Below are positions 25,477 to 33,301 of a stretch of DNA of 64,000 bases, piece by piece. The stretch is from assembly GCF_000428985.1 (NCBI RefSeq), contig NZ_AUAZ01000001.1, positions 248,001-312,000 on the forward strand, given 5' to 3'. The number at the start of each line of letters is the position of its first letter. Position 1 is the first letter of the stretch. The notes beneath the pieces are model-generated. The model saw nothing but the letters and a program-made list of their open reading frames with translations, was not told the DNA's origin and searched no databases. The position numbers and the translations under genes were made by a program. Source of the DNA: Marinobacterium litorale DSM 23545. Its GTDB lineage: Bacteria; Pseudomonadota; Gammaproteobacteria; Pseudomonadales; Balneatricaceae.

Positions 25477-26548
25477 CAAACTGTTGCCTGACTACGCTGT
25501 TAAACGCCTCAACGTAGCCTGCGTCGAACTGGCTCCCCGAGTTGGCGTTTACCTCCGATACGGCGCTGAGTAGCGAGCGTTTATAGCTGCGGTCCGCGCG
25601 TTCGCTGGTAATGGAGCAGAAGGTGTCGACGATTGCCAGAATTCTCGCGCCCGGATGAATCTGTTCTGCTTTCAAACCGCCGGGATACCCCTGGCCATCA
25701 ACGCGCTCATGATGCTGAAGTACGATAGTTGAAGCTTCATCCCATCCACCCAGGTTGATCAGTAACTGACTTCCCAGCTTCACATGCTCCTGCAGCAGCT
25801 TTGTTTCATGGTTGGTAAGGCCGGTTGTTTTTTCCAGAATCGTTTGGGGGACAAAGCCCATGCCTAAATCATGGACCAGTACGGCCGCTTCAAGTTGCTG
25901 GGGGCTGGCAGGCTTATCGAGCATGTCATTGAGTGCTAGGGCCAGAGCGAGCTCTTCCCTGGAGCGCTCCCGTCGGTAGATGCTTAACCCATCTATTTTT
26001 TCAGCCAGTGTCTGGAACAAAGCGCGGTGATCGGGTTTGAGCGTCAGGGCTGGGTTGGGTTTCACCGGTGCGCCAGTGACGGCCTGCCCGCCGATCCGGG
26101 ACAGGGCGCATTCAAGCGTTTCCACAAAACAGGGAGCGGGCGCCAGTACCAGCAGGTCGAGCTGATCGGCGAGGGTGATCAGTTTATTGTCATCTGTGAC
26201 GCCGTCAGCAATCAGCGTTCGCAAAAGGTATTCGGTCTGCGAGCAGGTCACGGACACCAGGTCGCTGACCCGATCAGACAGGGGGATTTCACATTTGCGG
26301 ATCCGGTCGAGAACCTCTTCCAGCCGATGCAGTATATCAACCACGGACTGAGCGCCGATCATGGCACAGTTGCCTTTGAACGAATGAAGGTGGCGGAAGA
26401 CGCCGTTCACATCATCCAGGCTTTGGCTGCGTTCAAGCGCTAGCAGCGAGTCCTGGATAGAGAGCAGGTTCTCTTCCATGCACTCGAAGAAATCAGCAAT
26501 CAGTGAGGGAGTGAGCTCCAGCTCATCCAAAATGACAACGGCGTTCAT
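25445..26548 (-). CDS. HPt + HD-GYP phosphodiesterase-like protein
   Basis: 367 residues. The N-terminal HPt domain has the phosphorylatable His in HLHSFKGNCAMIG (about residue 54). The C-terminal HD-GYP domain (about 190-360) has VHDLGMGF, HHERVDGQGYPGG and DTFCSIT. HD-GYP enzymes hydrolyse c-di-GMP; HPt domains relay phosphate from hybrid kinases. The combination in one protein is uncommon. It converges on, and overlaps, the diguanylate cyclase gene. Confidence 0.9.
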   Translation of the reverse strand: MNAVVILDELELTPSLIADFFECMEENLLSIQDSLLALERSQSLDDVNGVFRHLHSFKGNCAMIGAQSVVDILHRLEEVLDRIRKCEIPLSDRVSDLVSVTCSQTEYLLRTLIADGVTDDNKLITLADQLDLLVLAPAPCFVETLECALSRIGGQAVTGAPVKPNPALTLKPDHRALFQTLAEKIDGLSIYRRERSREELALALALNDMLDKPASPQQLEAAVLVHDLGMGFVPQTILEKTTGLTNHETKLLQEHVKLGSQLLINLGGWDEASTIVLQHHERVDGQGYPGGLKAEQIHPGARILAIVDTFCSITSERADRSYKRSLLSAVSEVNANSGSQFDAGYVEAFNSVVRQQFVSRKSPEAQI

Positions 26549-26748
26549 GATTCTTAAGTTACGGTGGTCGCTAACAGTTGTTCACCAATATATGTCACAA
26601 ATGTCGCAAAGTATATAAGTGCTTTGTTTGTCTGGGCTGAAATTTACTCATCGATCAGGTTTTGATGGCCGTTTCCGCCTATTGTGATTACGAGCGAAAC
26701 GATAAAATTGGATCGTCTTATTCACGGCAAATGGAGTTTGGTAACCCG

Positions 26749-27573
26749 ATGTCCCCCATTCTCAGAAAGGCGGCTCTCGCTGCTGCTGCACTTGTGCTTC
26801 TCGGCTGTTCGGCTTCACCCACCGGCGAAAGTACGTTATTACTGAACTCCCCGGAGCAGATGAATACGCTGGGGCGGCAGAGCTTCGAACAGCTCAAAGC
26901 GAATACACCAGTCGAGGATGATCCGGCGCTGAACGCTTATGTCAGCTGCGTTGCGCACGCGGTGCTTGATCAGGTGCCGGCTCATTACGGTTATGGAGCG
27001 GATGACTGGGAGGTTGTCGTATTCCGTGATGACGCCATCAACGCATTTGCGCTGCCCGGGGCCAAAATCGGCGTCTACACCGGCATGCTGAAAACCGCTC
27101 AGAATCAGGATCAGCTGGCGGCGGTGCTGGGTCATGAGGTTGCTCATGTGCTGGCTCAGCACGGCAATGCCCGGATGAGCCAGCAGCAACTGACTCAGAT
27201 AGGTCTAGGGATCACAACAATTCTTCTCACTGACCGGGTCGAGACCCGTACTCAGAAAATGTTGGTAGGTGCTTTGGGATTGGGGGCTCAGTTTGGTGTT
27301 CTGCTGCCATACAGCCGCAGTCATGAGCAGGAAGCGGATGTCATGGGGCAGGAAATAATGGCGAATGCAGGCTTCAACCCCACCGAGGCGGCGGAGCTCT
27401 GGCGTGTTATGGCGCAGCAGGGTGGTGCCCAGCCGCCGGAGTTCATGTCGACCCACCCGTCACAGTCGCGACGTATTGATATGTTGAGCCAGCGTGCCCC
27501 GGCGCTGATGCCACTCTACCGGCAGGCGCAGGCGGCGGGGTACAAACCCCAGTGTGAACGTCTCAGACGGTAA
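26749..27573 (+). CDS. M48-family zinc metalloprotease lipoprotein
   Basis: 274 residues from ATG 26749, chosen because it opens a lipoprotein signal ending in the lipobox LLGC. The zinc site is HEVAHVLAQH, with a downstream Glu in SRSHEQEADVMGQ. Such LoiP/YcaL-type proteases act at the outer membrane on misfolded proteins. It is divergent from the HD-GYP gene, with 200 bases between. It ends 59 bases before the next GGDEF gene. Confidence 0.92.
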   Translation: MSPILRKAALAAAALVLLGCSASPTGESTLLLNSPEQMNTLGRQSFEQLKANTPVEDDPALNAYVSCVAHAVLDQVPAHYGYGADDWEVVVFRDDAINAFALPGAKIGVYTGMLKTAQNQDQLAAVLGHEVAHVLAQHGNARMSQQQLTQIGLGITTILLTDRVETRTQKMLVGALGLGAQFGVLLPYSRSHEQEADVMGQEIMANAGFNPTEAAELWRVMAQQGGAQPPEFMSTHPSQSRRIDMLSQRAPALMPLYRQAQAAGYKPQCERLRR

Positions 27574-27632
27574 CCAACAAAAGATCAGTACCGAACATCG
27601 AAACAGGCTCCGGGACGAGCCAAGGAGAGTCA

Positions 27633-29165
27633 ATGTCGGATGTGCACAGTCACCGCGCTACGGATTCCAGGGTGCGGGGGCGGTTAGGGCCTTTTGAGCT
27701 ATGGACGCGAGGTCCACGCAGGCTGAGAAATCGGATCTTCGCGGCCTGGTTGATTAGTCTATTGGTCGCACTGGGATCTGGCTGGCTGGCCATGTCTCTG
27801 GGGTGGACGGGACTGTCCTGGCAGCTGGGTGCGACTCATTGGCATTTTTCTTTCTATCCGCCGGTCCTGATCGCCATGGGTTGGCTGCTCTGGTTTGGGT
27901 TCAGTTGGGCTGCGGCTCTTGCGTGGGTCGTGGGCTGGGTGTTACCCAGCGTTGGCGGCATGCCGGTTGGCGATGCCGCCTTTTATGCGCTGATCGATCC
28001 GGCCGGAATCGCTGTGTTCGCCTTGGTGTACTATGCGGTCCCTCAAACCGCTGACTTGCGGATCTGGCCGAATGTTATCCTGTTTGTCGTACTCTCGTTC
28101 GCTGCGGCGATCTACAGTTCGTTGGGCGCATTTTACTGGGCACAAAGCGTATCCGTTGCGCCTACCGATCTGCTCAGGTTATGGCAGGGATGGTGGCAGG
28201 GCTACCTGCTGCAGAGTCTTTCGGTACTGCTGCCTCTGGTTATGTTGCTCGATCGCAGCTTTAGACGCTGGCAGGCGCGTACGGGCCTTTGGAGTCTGCA
28301 ATTGCCGCACTCAGCGAGCTTCTCACGAATAACAGCCTCGGTGGTTGTGCTCCTTTCCGCATTCCTTCTATTTACCTACCTGTCTGTGGAACAGATTGAC
28401 GGCATCTTGAGGGTTGCGTCGCTCAGTCGTGAGCCAGCAGTGTGGCAACCGTTGTCGGCAGCGAGCCGGGACGCGATTGGCGCTCTTTTCTGGGTAGTGA
28501 TCTTGATTCTGTTGGCGGTTGCGGTATTCGGTATCGCTGTGTTTCGGTATTGGACGCGGCGCCTGCAGCGCTCCCGTCGCGCTTTGCTTGAGATTAACGA
28601 GGCCTTGCGTGAAGAGGTTCAACGGCGGGAGGCGGTACAGGCGGAGCTTTATCGGGAAGCTACAATCGACCCTCTTACCGGGCTGTATAATCGTCGTTTT
28701 ATGCGCTCCTGGCTTGAAAAGGAGCTGGCCCGGGAGCGTCGCCATGATGAAACACTGGCAATGTTGATGATCGATATCGATCACTTCAAGAAGCTCAACG
28801 ACCATTATGGCCATTCGGCCGGCGATAGTGCCCTGACCCAGCTCTGTACTTTTTTGCAGGAAAACGTACGTGAAAGTGACATCGCCTGTCGTTTTGGGGG
28901 GGAAGAGCTGGTGTTACTGATGGGGGATGTGGATCCCCCCAGTGCTCACCGGCGGGCCGTTGATCTGCTTGAAGGGGTCCGCGAGCTGGAGATATCGCAT
29001 GATGGTGAAAGGCTGCCTTCGCTGACTGTGTCGATCGGGCTGGCCCTGTCGCCCCGCGATGGGACCGACTTTGATTCGTTGATCCAGTCCGCCGATGATG
29101 CCATGTATAAAGCAAAGCGGTCTGGCCGTGATCAACTCTGTGTGGCCGGATCGGACAATGAATAG
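27633..29165 (+). CDS. multi-pass membrane diguanylate cyclase (MASE1-like N terminus)
   Basis: 510 residues. About eight membrane segments fill the first 300 residues (a MASE1-like integral sensor by topology), followed by a short coiled linker and a GGDEF domain (about 340-505). The active site is RFGGEEL, and RESD five residues before it is an I-site. It should synthesise c-di-GMP. A run of about 40 bases separates it from the ZIP transporter gene. Confidence 0.9.
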   Translation: MSDVHSHRATDSRVRGRLGPFELWTRGPRRLRNRIFAAWLISLLVALGSGWLAMSLGWTGLSWQLGATHWHFSFYPPVLIAMGWLLWFGFSWAAALAWVVGWVLPSVGGMPVGDAAFYALIDPAGIAVFALVYYAVPQTADLRIWPNVILFVVLSFAAAIYSSLGAFYWAQSVSVAPTDLLRLWQGWWQGYLLQSLSVLLPLVMLLDRSFRRWQARTGLWSLQLPHSASFSRITASVVVLLSAFLLFTYLSVEQIDGILRVASLSREPAVWQPLSAASRDAIGALFWVVILILLAVAVFGIAVFRYWTRRLQRSRRALLEINEALREEVQRREAVQAELYREATIDPLTGLYNRRFMRSWLEKELARERRHDETLAMLMIDIDHFKKLNDHYGHSAGDSALTQLCTFLQENVRESDIACRFGGEELVLLMGDVDPPSAHRRAVDLLEGVRELEISHDGERLPSLTVSIGLALSPRDGTDFDSLIQSADDAMYKAKRSGRDQLCVAGSDNE

Positions 29166-29204
29166 GTTGCCAGAGCAGTACTCGGTAACGGTAGGAGTGC
29201 AGGT

Positions 29205-30125
29205 GTGACAGAGCCTTCGGCACAAGCCAGTTTTTTTAGCGCCTGGGTGGCGGAAATGCGTGCGCGTCCCTATTCGGCAGTGGGGCTGGGCGCGGCTATC
29301 GCGGTTATTTTGCTTCTGCTGGTGAGTCAGTTGGTTGCCCATCCGGTCTCGGCGCGGGCGCTGGAAGTTGCGGCGATAGGTGGCTTGGCTGGCTTCGGGT
29401 CCACGGCAGCCGGCGCTGTGGGCGCGCTGTTCCTGCGTGGCTTGAGCCAGCGTGCAGAAGACAGCATGTTGGGTTTTGCCGCCGGTATGATGTTGGCGGC
29501 AGCTTCTTTCTCGCTGCTCCTCCCGGGGCTGGCGGAAGGAGAGCGGCTGACCAGCAGTGGCATACTCTCTGCCCTGATCATGACGGTGGGACTCGGGCTG
29601 GGTGTTGCCTTGATGTTAGGGCTGGATCGATTTACGCCTCACCAGCATGAGCATCTGGGTGCGTGTGGCCCGGCGGTGGCCCGGATCAGTCGAGTATGGT
29701 TGTTCACGTTGGCCATCGCCCTGCATAACCTGCCGGAAGGGATGGCCATCGGGGTCAGTTTCTCGGCGGGAGATCTGGCTGTTGGATTGCCGCTGACAAC
29801 GGCTATCGCGGTGCAGAACGTGCCTGAGGGGCTGGCTGTCGCCATGGCGTTACGGGCTGCTGGGATTACTCCCGGGCGCGCTGTGCTGTTTGCCGCCAGT
29901 ACCGGGCTGATGGAGTTGCTCGGCGCATTCCTGGGGCTGGGTGTTGCGGGCGGTTTGCCGCTTGCCTATCCGGTGGGGCTGGGGCTTGCGGCCGGGGCGA
30001 TGATCTTTGTTGTGTCCCATGAGGTCATTCCGGAGACTCATCGAAACGGTCATCAGACGCCAGCCACGCTGGGACTGATGATGGGTTTTGGCTTGATGAT
30101 GATACTGGATACGGCGCTGGGGTAA
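29205..30125 (+). CDS. ZIP-family divalent metal transporter
   Basis: 306 residues with about eight membrane segments. The metal-binding helices carry ALHNLPEGMAIG and AVQNVPEGLAVA, the two ZIP motifs. It probably imports zinc or a related divalent metal. The start is GTG 29205 with TAGGAG upstream. The next gene starts two bases after its stop and encodes a putative metalloprotein. Confidence 0.92.
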   Translation: MTEPSAQASFFSAWVAEMRARPYSAVGLGAAIAVILLLLVSQLVAHPVSARALEVAAIGGLAGFGSTAAGAVGALFLRGLSQRAEDSMLGFAAGMMLAAASFSLLLPGLAEGERLTSSGILSALIMTVGLGLGVALMLGLDRFTPHQHEHLGACGPAVARISRVWLFTLAIALHNLPEGMAIGVSFSAGDLAVGLPLTTAIAVQNVPEGLAVAMALRAAGITPGRAVLFAASTGLMELLGAFLGLGVAGGLPLAYPVGLGLAAGAMIFVVSHEVIPETHRNGHQTPATLGLMMGFGLMMILDTALG

Positions 30126-30126
30126 C

Positions 30127-30918
30127 GTGAGGCCGCCTCTGGAAACACGACACTTTTACCGGAACGGTCCCGACTATGCAGGGGCTGAAGTGGTGGACTT
30201 TGCCGCGATCCGGCGCCGGTTCGATTTTCGGACAATTCGTATCGGCCGTTGGGTCAAACCCGCAGAGCAGCAGCGTGCTGCGCGCCATTTTCATGATGCG
30301 CTCTGCGATCTGATGCAGATTCTTCAAGTTCCTGAAGAGGTGATTTCACTGCGTGGCACACTGGGGCTGCATTACGGGGCCGGTGGCCGGCCCGGTGTGG
30401 CTGCCCATTACGATGCAGGTGCCCGGGTCTTTGCGTTAGCCAAAAATGCGGGCCCCGGCAGCATCGCCCACGAATGGTTTCATGCCTTTGATCATTACAT
30501 CGCGTCGAATGCTTTCCAAAATGTGGGCGCGGGGCTTTTCGGTTCCCGTGCCTGGCTACATGACGCCACCGCGGTAGAGCATCCGTTGAACGTCAGGCTT
30601 TACGCCTGCTATCACGCCATCATGTTGTCGCCGGAGGGTGATGCGCCCAGCGAACTGGTTAATCGCTCCATGGTGGTCGATCGTAATCGCGGTGATCTCT
30701 ACTACAGTTTACCCGAAGAGGTCTGTGCTCGAGCATTCGAGGCCTGGGTACAGGATGCACCGTTGAAAAACCACTTTCTGGTCAAGGGCACCCGGCAAAC
30801 CAGAGAAGCACAACTGGGTCTTTATCCAGAAAAGGCGCAAAAGGAACGCGTCGGGAGGGCCTTCACGGCGTATTTTTCCTGTTTAGGACAATTAATGGTC
30901 GCTCAAAAGAGACGTTAG
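30127..30918 (+). CDS. LPD1/CLCA_X-like putative zinc metallopeptidase
   Basis: 263 residues. HEWFHAFDHY gives an HExxH zinc site, and ARAFEAWVQ later supplies a conserved Glu; together with GTLGLHYGAGGRPGVAAHY these match the LPD1 domain of polyvalent proteins and the CLCA_X group. Here the domain stands alone rather than inside a giant phage or plasmid protein. The start is GTG 30127, two bases after the ZIP transporter stop. Peptidase activity is inferred from motifs only. Confidence 0.7.
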   Translation: MRPPLETRHFYRNGPDYAGAEVVDFAAIRRRFDFRTIRIGRWVKPAEQQRAARHFHDALCDLMQILQVPEEVISLRGTLGLHYGAGGRPGVAAHYDAGARVFALAKNAGPGSIAHEWFHAFDHYIASNAFQNVGAGLFGSRAWLHDATAVEHPLNVRLYACYHAIMLSPEGDAPSELVNRSMVVDRNRGDLYYSLPEEVCARAFEAWVQDAPLKNHFLVKGTRQTREAQLGLYPEKAQKERVGRAFTAYFSCLGQLMVAQKRR

Positions 30919-31008
30919 TAAATCTATACTATACTATTCGCCACCATCCAAAGATGATCATTCGGTCAATAGTTTGGTCCGTATTCCGAGGGAGCTCAAT
31001 AGACGCGC

Positions 31009-32169
31009 ATGCAATATCTGTTTTATCTCAGCGCCAGCGAATCTGTGCAGGATGCCTTTACCAACGCGCTCGATCCCGTATGTGACGTGCTCATAGCCAG
31101 TTCGCCGGAGGCTTTTTGCCGGCAGCTTGTGGAAGTGGCTGTTGCCGGCAACTATGCCGGTGTACTGGTGATTGATGAGCCCGCTTATAAGCGTTTTGGC
31201 AGTGATATGTGTCAGACGCTGATTGCGCGTGCCCGGGAACATGCGTTGAGCAGCATCATGCTGATCCCCGAGCAGGCTCCACAGTTGAAAGTGACTGCAG
31301 CCAACGCGGGATTTGACGACACCATCAGCGCGCCGTTTATGACCGCTGTTATCGACAGCAAGCTGCGGACCCACTTCCGTCTGCAGGAGTTGACTCGGCG
31401 GGTTGATGAGCAGACAGATGCCATGGATCATGTCATGTCCGAACTTGCAGTCGTGCAGGACGCGGCTATTCTCAGCCTGGCGGCGATCGCCCGGGTACGT
31501 GATCACTCCACCGGTAACCACATTCTCAGGACCCAGCATTATGTCAAAGCGCTGGCGGAGCATCTGCGTTATCACCCAAGGTTCGAGGCGGAGCTGGATG
31601 AAGATACCATCGAACTGCTCTACAAAACCGCTGCTTTGCACGATATTGGCAAGGTGGCTATTCCCGACTCGATCCTGCAAAAGCCGGATCGCCTGACTGA
31701 TGACGAGTTTGTCATTATGAAGCGGCACACCCTGTTCGGCTTTCGTGCCATGCACACCGCTGAGCAGTTAATGGATCAAAAGGTGGGTGTGCAGGCGGCG
31801 CGTTTTCTCAAGATCGGTCAGCAAGTGACGTTGAGTCATCATGAACGCTGGGATGGGCTTGGCTACCCTCAGGGGCTTAAGGGCGAAGCGATCCCCGTGG
31901 TAGCCCGGTTAATGGCGGTGGCCGATGTCTACGATGCGGTTTCGTCCCGGCGCCCCTATAAAGATGCGTTGGGCCACAAGGCGGCTGCGCGAATTATTAT
32001 CGACGGTCGGGGAACCCATTTTGATCCAGATGTAGTTGATGCGTTCGTGGATCTCGCCGATACGTTTGAGCACATAGCGGGTGTGCTCGAAGATCGTTTC
32101 CCGTCATTAACGGATTTGACGCTGCACTCCATGGATGAGCTGATGCCCCATGAGCTGGATCAGCGTTAA
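31009..32169 (+). CDS. degenerate receiver + HD-GYP phosphodiesterase-like protein
   Basis: 386 residues. The first 125 look like a receiver without acidic pair or conserved Lys. The HD-GYP domain (about 150-350) is intact: VRDHSTGNHILR, ALHDIGKVAIPDSIL, HHERWDGLGYPQGL and ADVYDAVSSRRPYK. It likely hydrolyses c-di-GMP without being phosphorylated itself. It leads a co-directional set with the receiver-HDOD gene (55 bases later) and the histidine kinase. Confidence 0.92.
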   Translation: MQYLFYLSASESVQDAFTNALDPVCDVLIASSPEAFCRQLVEVAVAGNYAGVLVIDEPAYKRFGSDMCQTLIARAREHALSSIMLIPEQAPQLKVTAANAGFDDTISAPFMTAVIDSKLRTHFRLQELTRRVDEQTDAMDHVMSELAVVQDAAILSLAAIARVRDHSTGNHILRTQHYVKALAEHLRYHPRFEAELDEDTIELLYKTAALHDIGKVAIPDSILQKPDRLTDDEFVIMKRHTLFGFRAMHTAEQLMDQKVGVQAARFLKIGQQVTLSHHERWDGLGYPQGLKGEAIPVVARLMAVADVYDAVSSRRPYKDALGHKAAARIIIDGRGTHFDPDVVDAFVDLADTFEHIAGVLEDRFPSLTDLTLHSMDELMPHELDQR

Positions 32170-32224
32170 CGAACAGTCCGTCAGTTAACATACAGTTTGA
32201 ATTTCCTGCGCACGAAACTAATCA

Positions 32225-33301
32225 ATGACCGCTTCTGCCCCTCGCCTGTTCTTTGTTGATGATGAGCCCAATGTACTCAGCGCCCTGCGCCGGGCGCTGC
32301 GCTTTCGGTATGCGGACTGGACTCCCTGTTTCTTTTCCGATCCGGCTCAGGCTGAGCAGGCACTGGTTGAGAGTCCGCCCGATATTATCGTGTCTGAACT
32401 TCGCCTGCCGGGATACGAAGAGTCGAACAGTATGCTTGCTCTGGCCCGACGGCAGGCACCGACCGCGGTCAGGATACTGTTGAGTGGTGAGGTCAGTCTG
32501 GATGCGGCGCTTGCCGGCGCCAACAGTGCCCATTTCATGCTGCGCAAGCCTTTCGATTCCATGTCGCTGTTTCAGGTTCTCGAGACCGCTCAGCGACTCA
32601 TCGCGCTGCCTGTGAGCGAGCAGCTGCGAACGGATCTGGGGAAATTGAAGTCATTACCGGTGCTACCTCGGGTTTATCAGCAGCTGAGCGATGAGCTTCG
32701 TAAGGAGGAACCCAGTACCAAGCGGGTGGCGGCGTTGATCGGAGAGGATCAGGCGCTGATGACCAAGGTGCTACAGGTTACCAATTCGCCGTTTTTTGGG
32801 TTCTCTTCCCGAACCACGGAAATAGAAGTGGCTGTGACGCGGTTGGGCTTTACAACACTCAAAAGCCTGGTGCTGCTGGTTGAGCTTTATCACGGTGGTG
32901 ACGCACGCAGCTCTCGCTGGATGAACCGGTGGATGGACGAGGCGCTGACGATGGCGACGCTGGTGGACAGCGTACTGCGGGACAGCGAGCATACACTGGA
33001 TGCTGAAACACGCCACGCCTGCATGCTCGCCGGTCTGCTCTACAACGTGGGTAAACTGGTCAATCTCAGTCGCTGTGAACAGGGAGCCGAACCGCTTGAT
33101 ATGGCCTGGATAGAGGCCGATTTTGAGCATGCGGGTGGTTATCTGCTTGCGCTCTGGGATTTCGATACGCGGGTGGTGCAAGCGGTGTTACATCAGACGA
33201 GTGCTGTGCTGGATGCGAGTACAGATCCGGTGGTTATTGTTTTAAATCAAGCGCGCCGTCTCAGGGATGGCGAACTCAGCATTGAATCGGAGACTCCTTG
33301 A
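32225..33301 (+). CDS. receiver-HDOD protein with Glu at the phosphoacceptor position
   Basis: 358 residues. The receiver keeps D12-D13, S87 and K108 (LRKPF), but the acceptor position reads VSELRLPG with E58 in place of Asp, a natural phosphomimic. The HDOD domain (about 135-335) has LPVLPRVYQQL and VTNSPFFGF. HDOD proteins are regulatory scaffolds in c-di-GMP and stress signalling. Its stop overlaps the next kinase start (TGATG). Confidence 0.88.
   Translation: MTASAPRLFFVDDEPNVLSALRRALRFRYADWTPCFFSDPAQAEQALVESPPDIIVSELRLPGYEESNSMLALARRQAPTAVRILLSGEVSLDAALAGANSAHFMLRKPFDSMSLFQVLETAQRLIALPVSEQLRTDLGKLKSLPVLPRVYQQLSDELRKEEPSTKRVAALIGEDQALMTKVLQVTNSPFFGFSSRTTEIEVAVTRLGFTTLKSLVLLVELYHGGDARSSRWMNRWMDEALTMATLVDSVLRDSEHTLDAETRHACMLAGLLYNVGKLVNLSRCEQGAEPLDMAWIEADFEHAGGYLLALWDFDTRVVQAVLHQTSAVLDASTDPVVIVLNQARRLRDGELSIESETP

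Noticed and set aside
30958-31755. 265-residue minus-strand open frame opposite the receiver-HD-GYP gene
   Set aside because: The plus-strand protein has complete HD-GYP motifs; the antisense frame has none.
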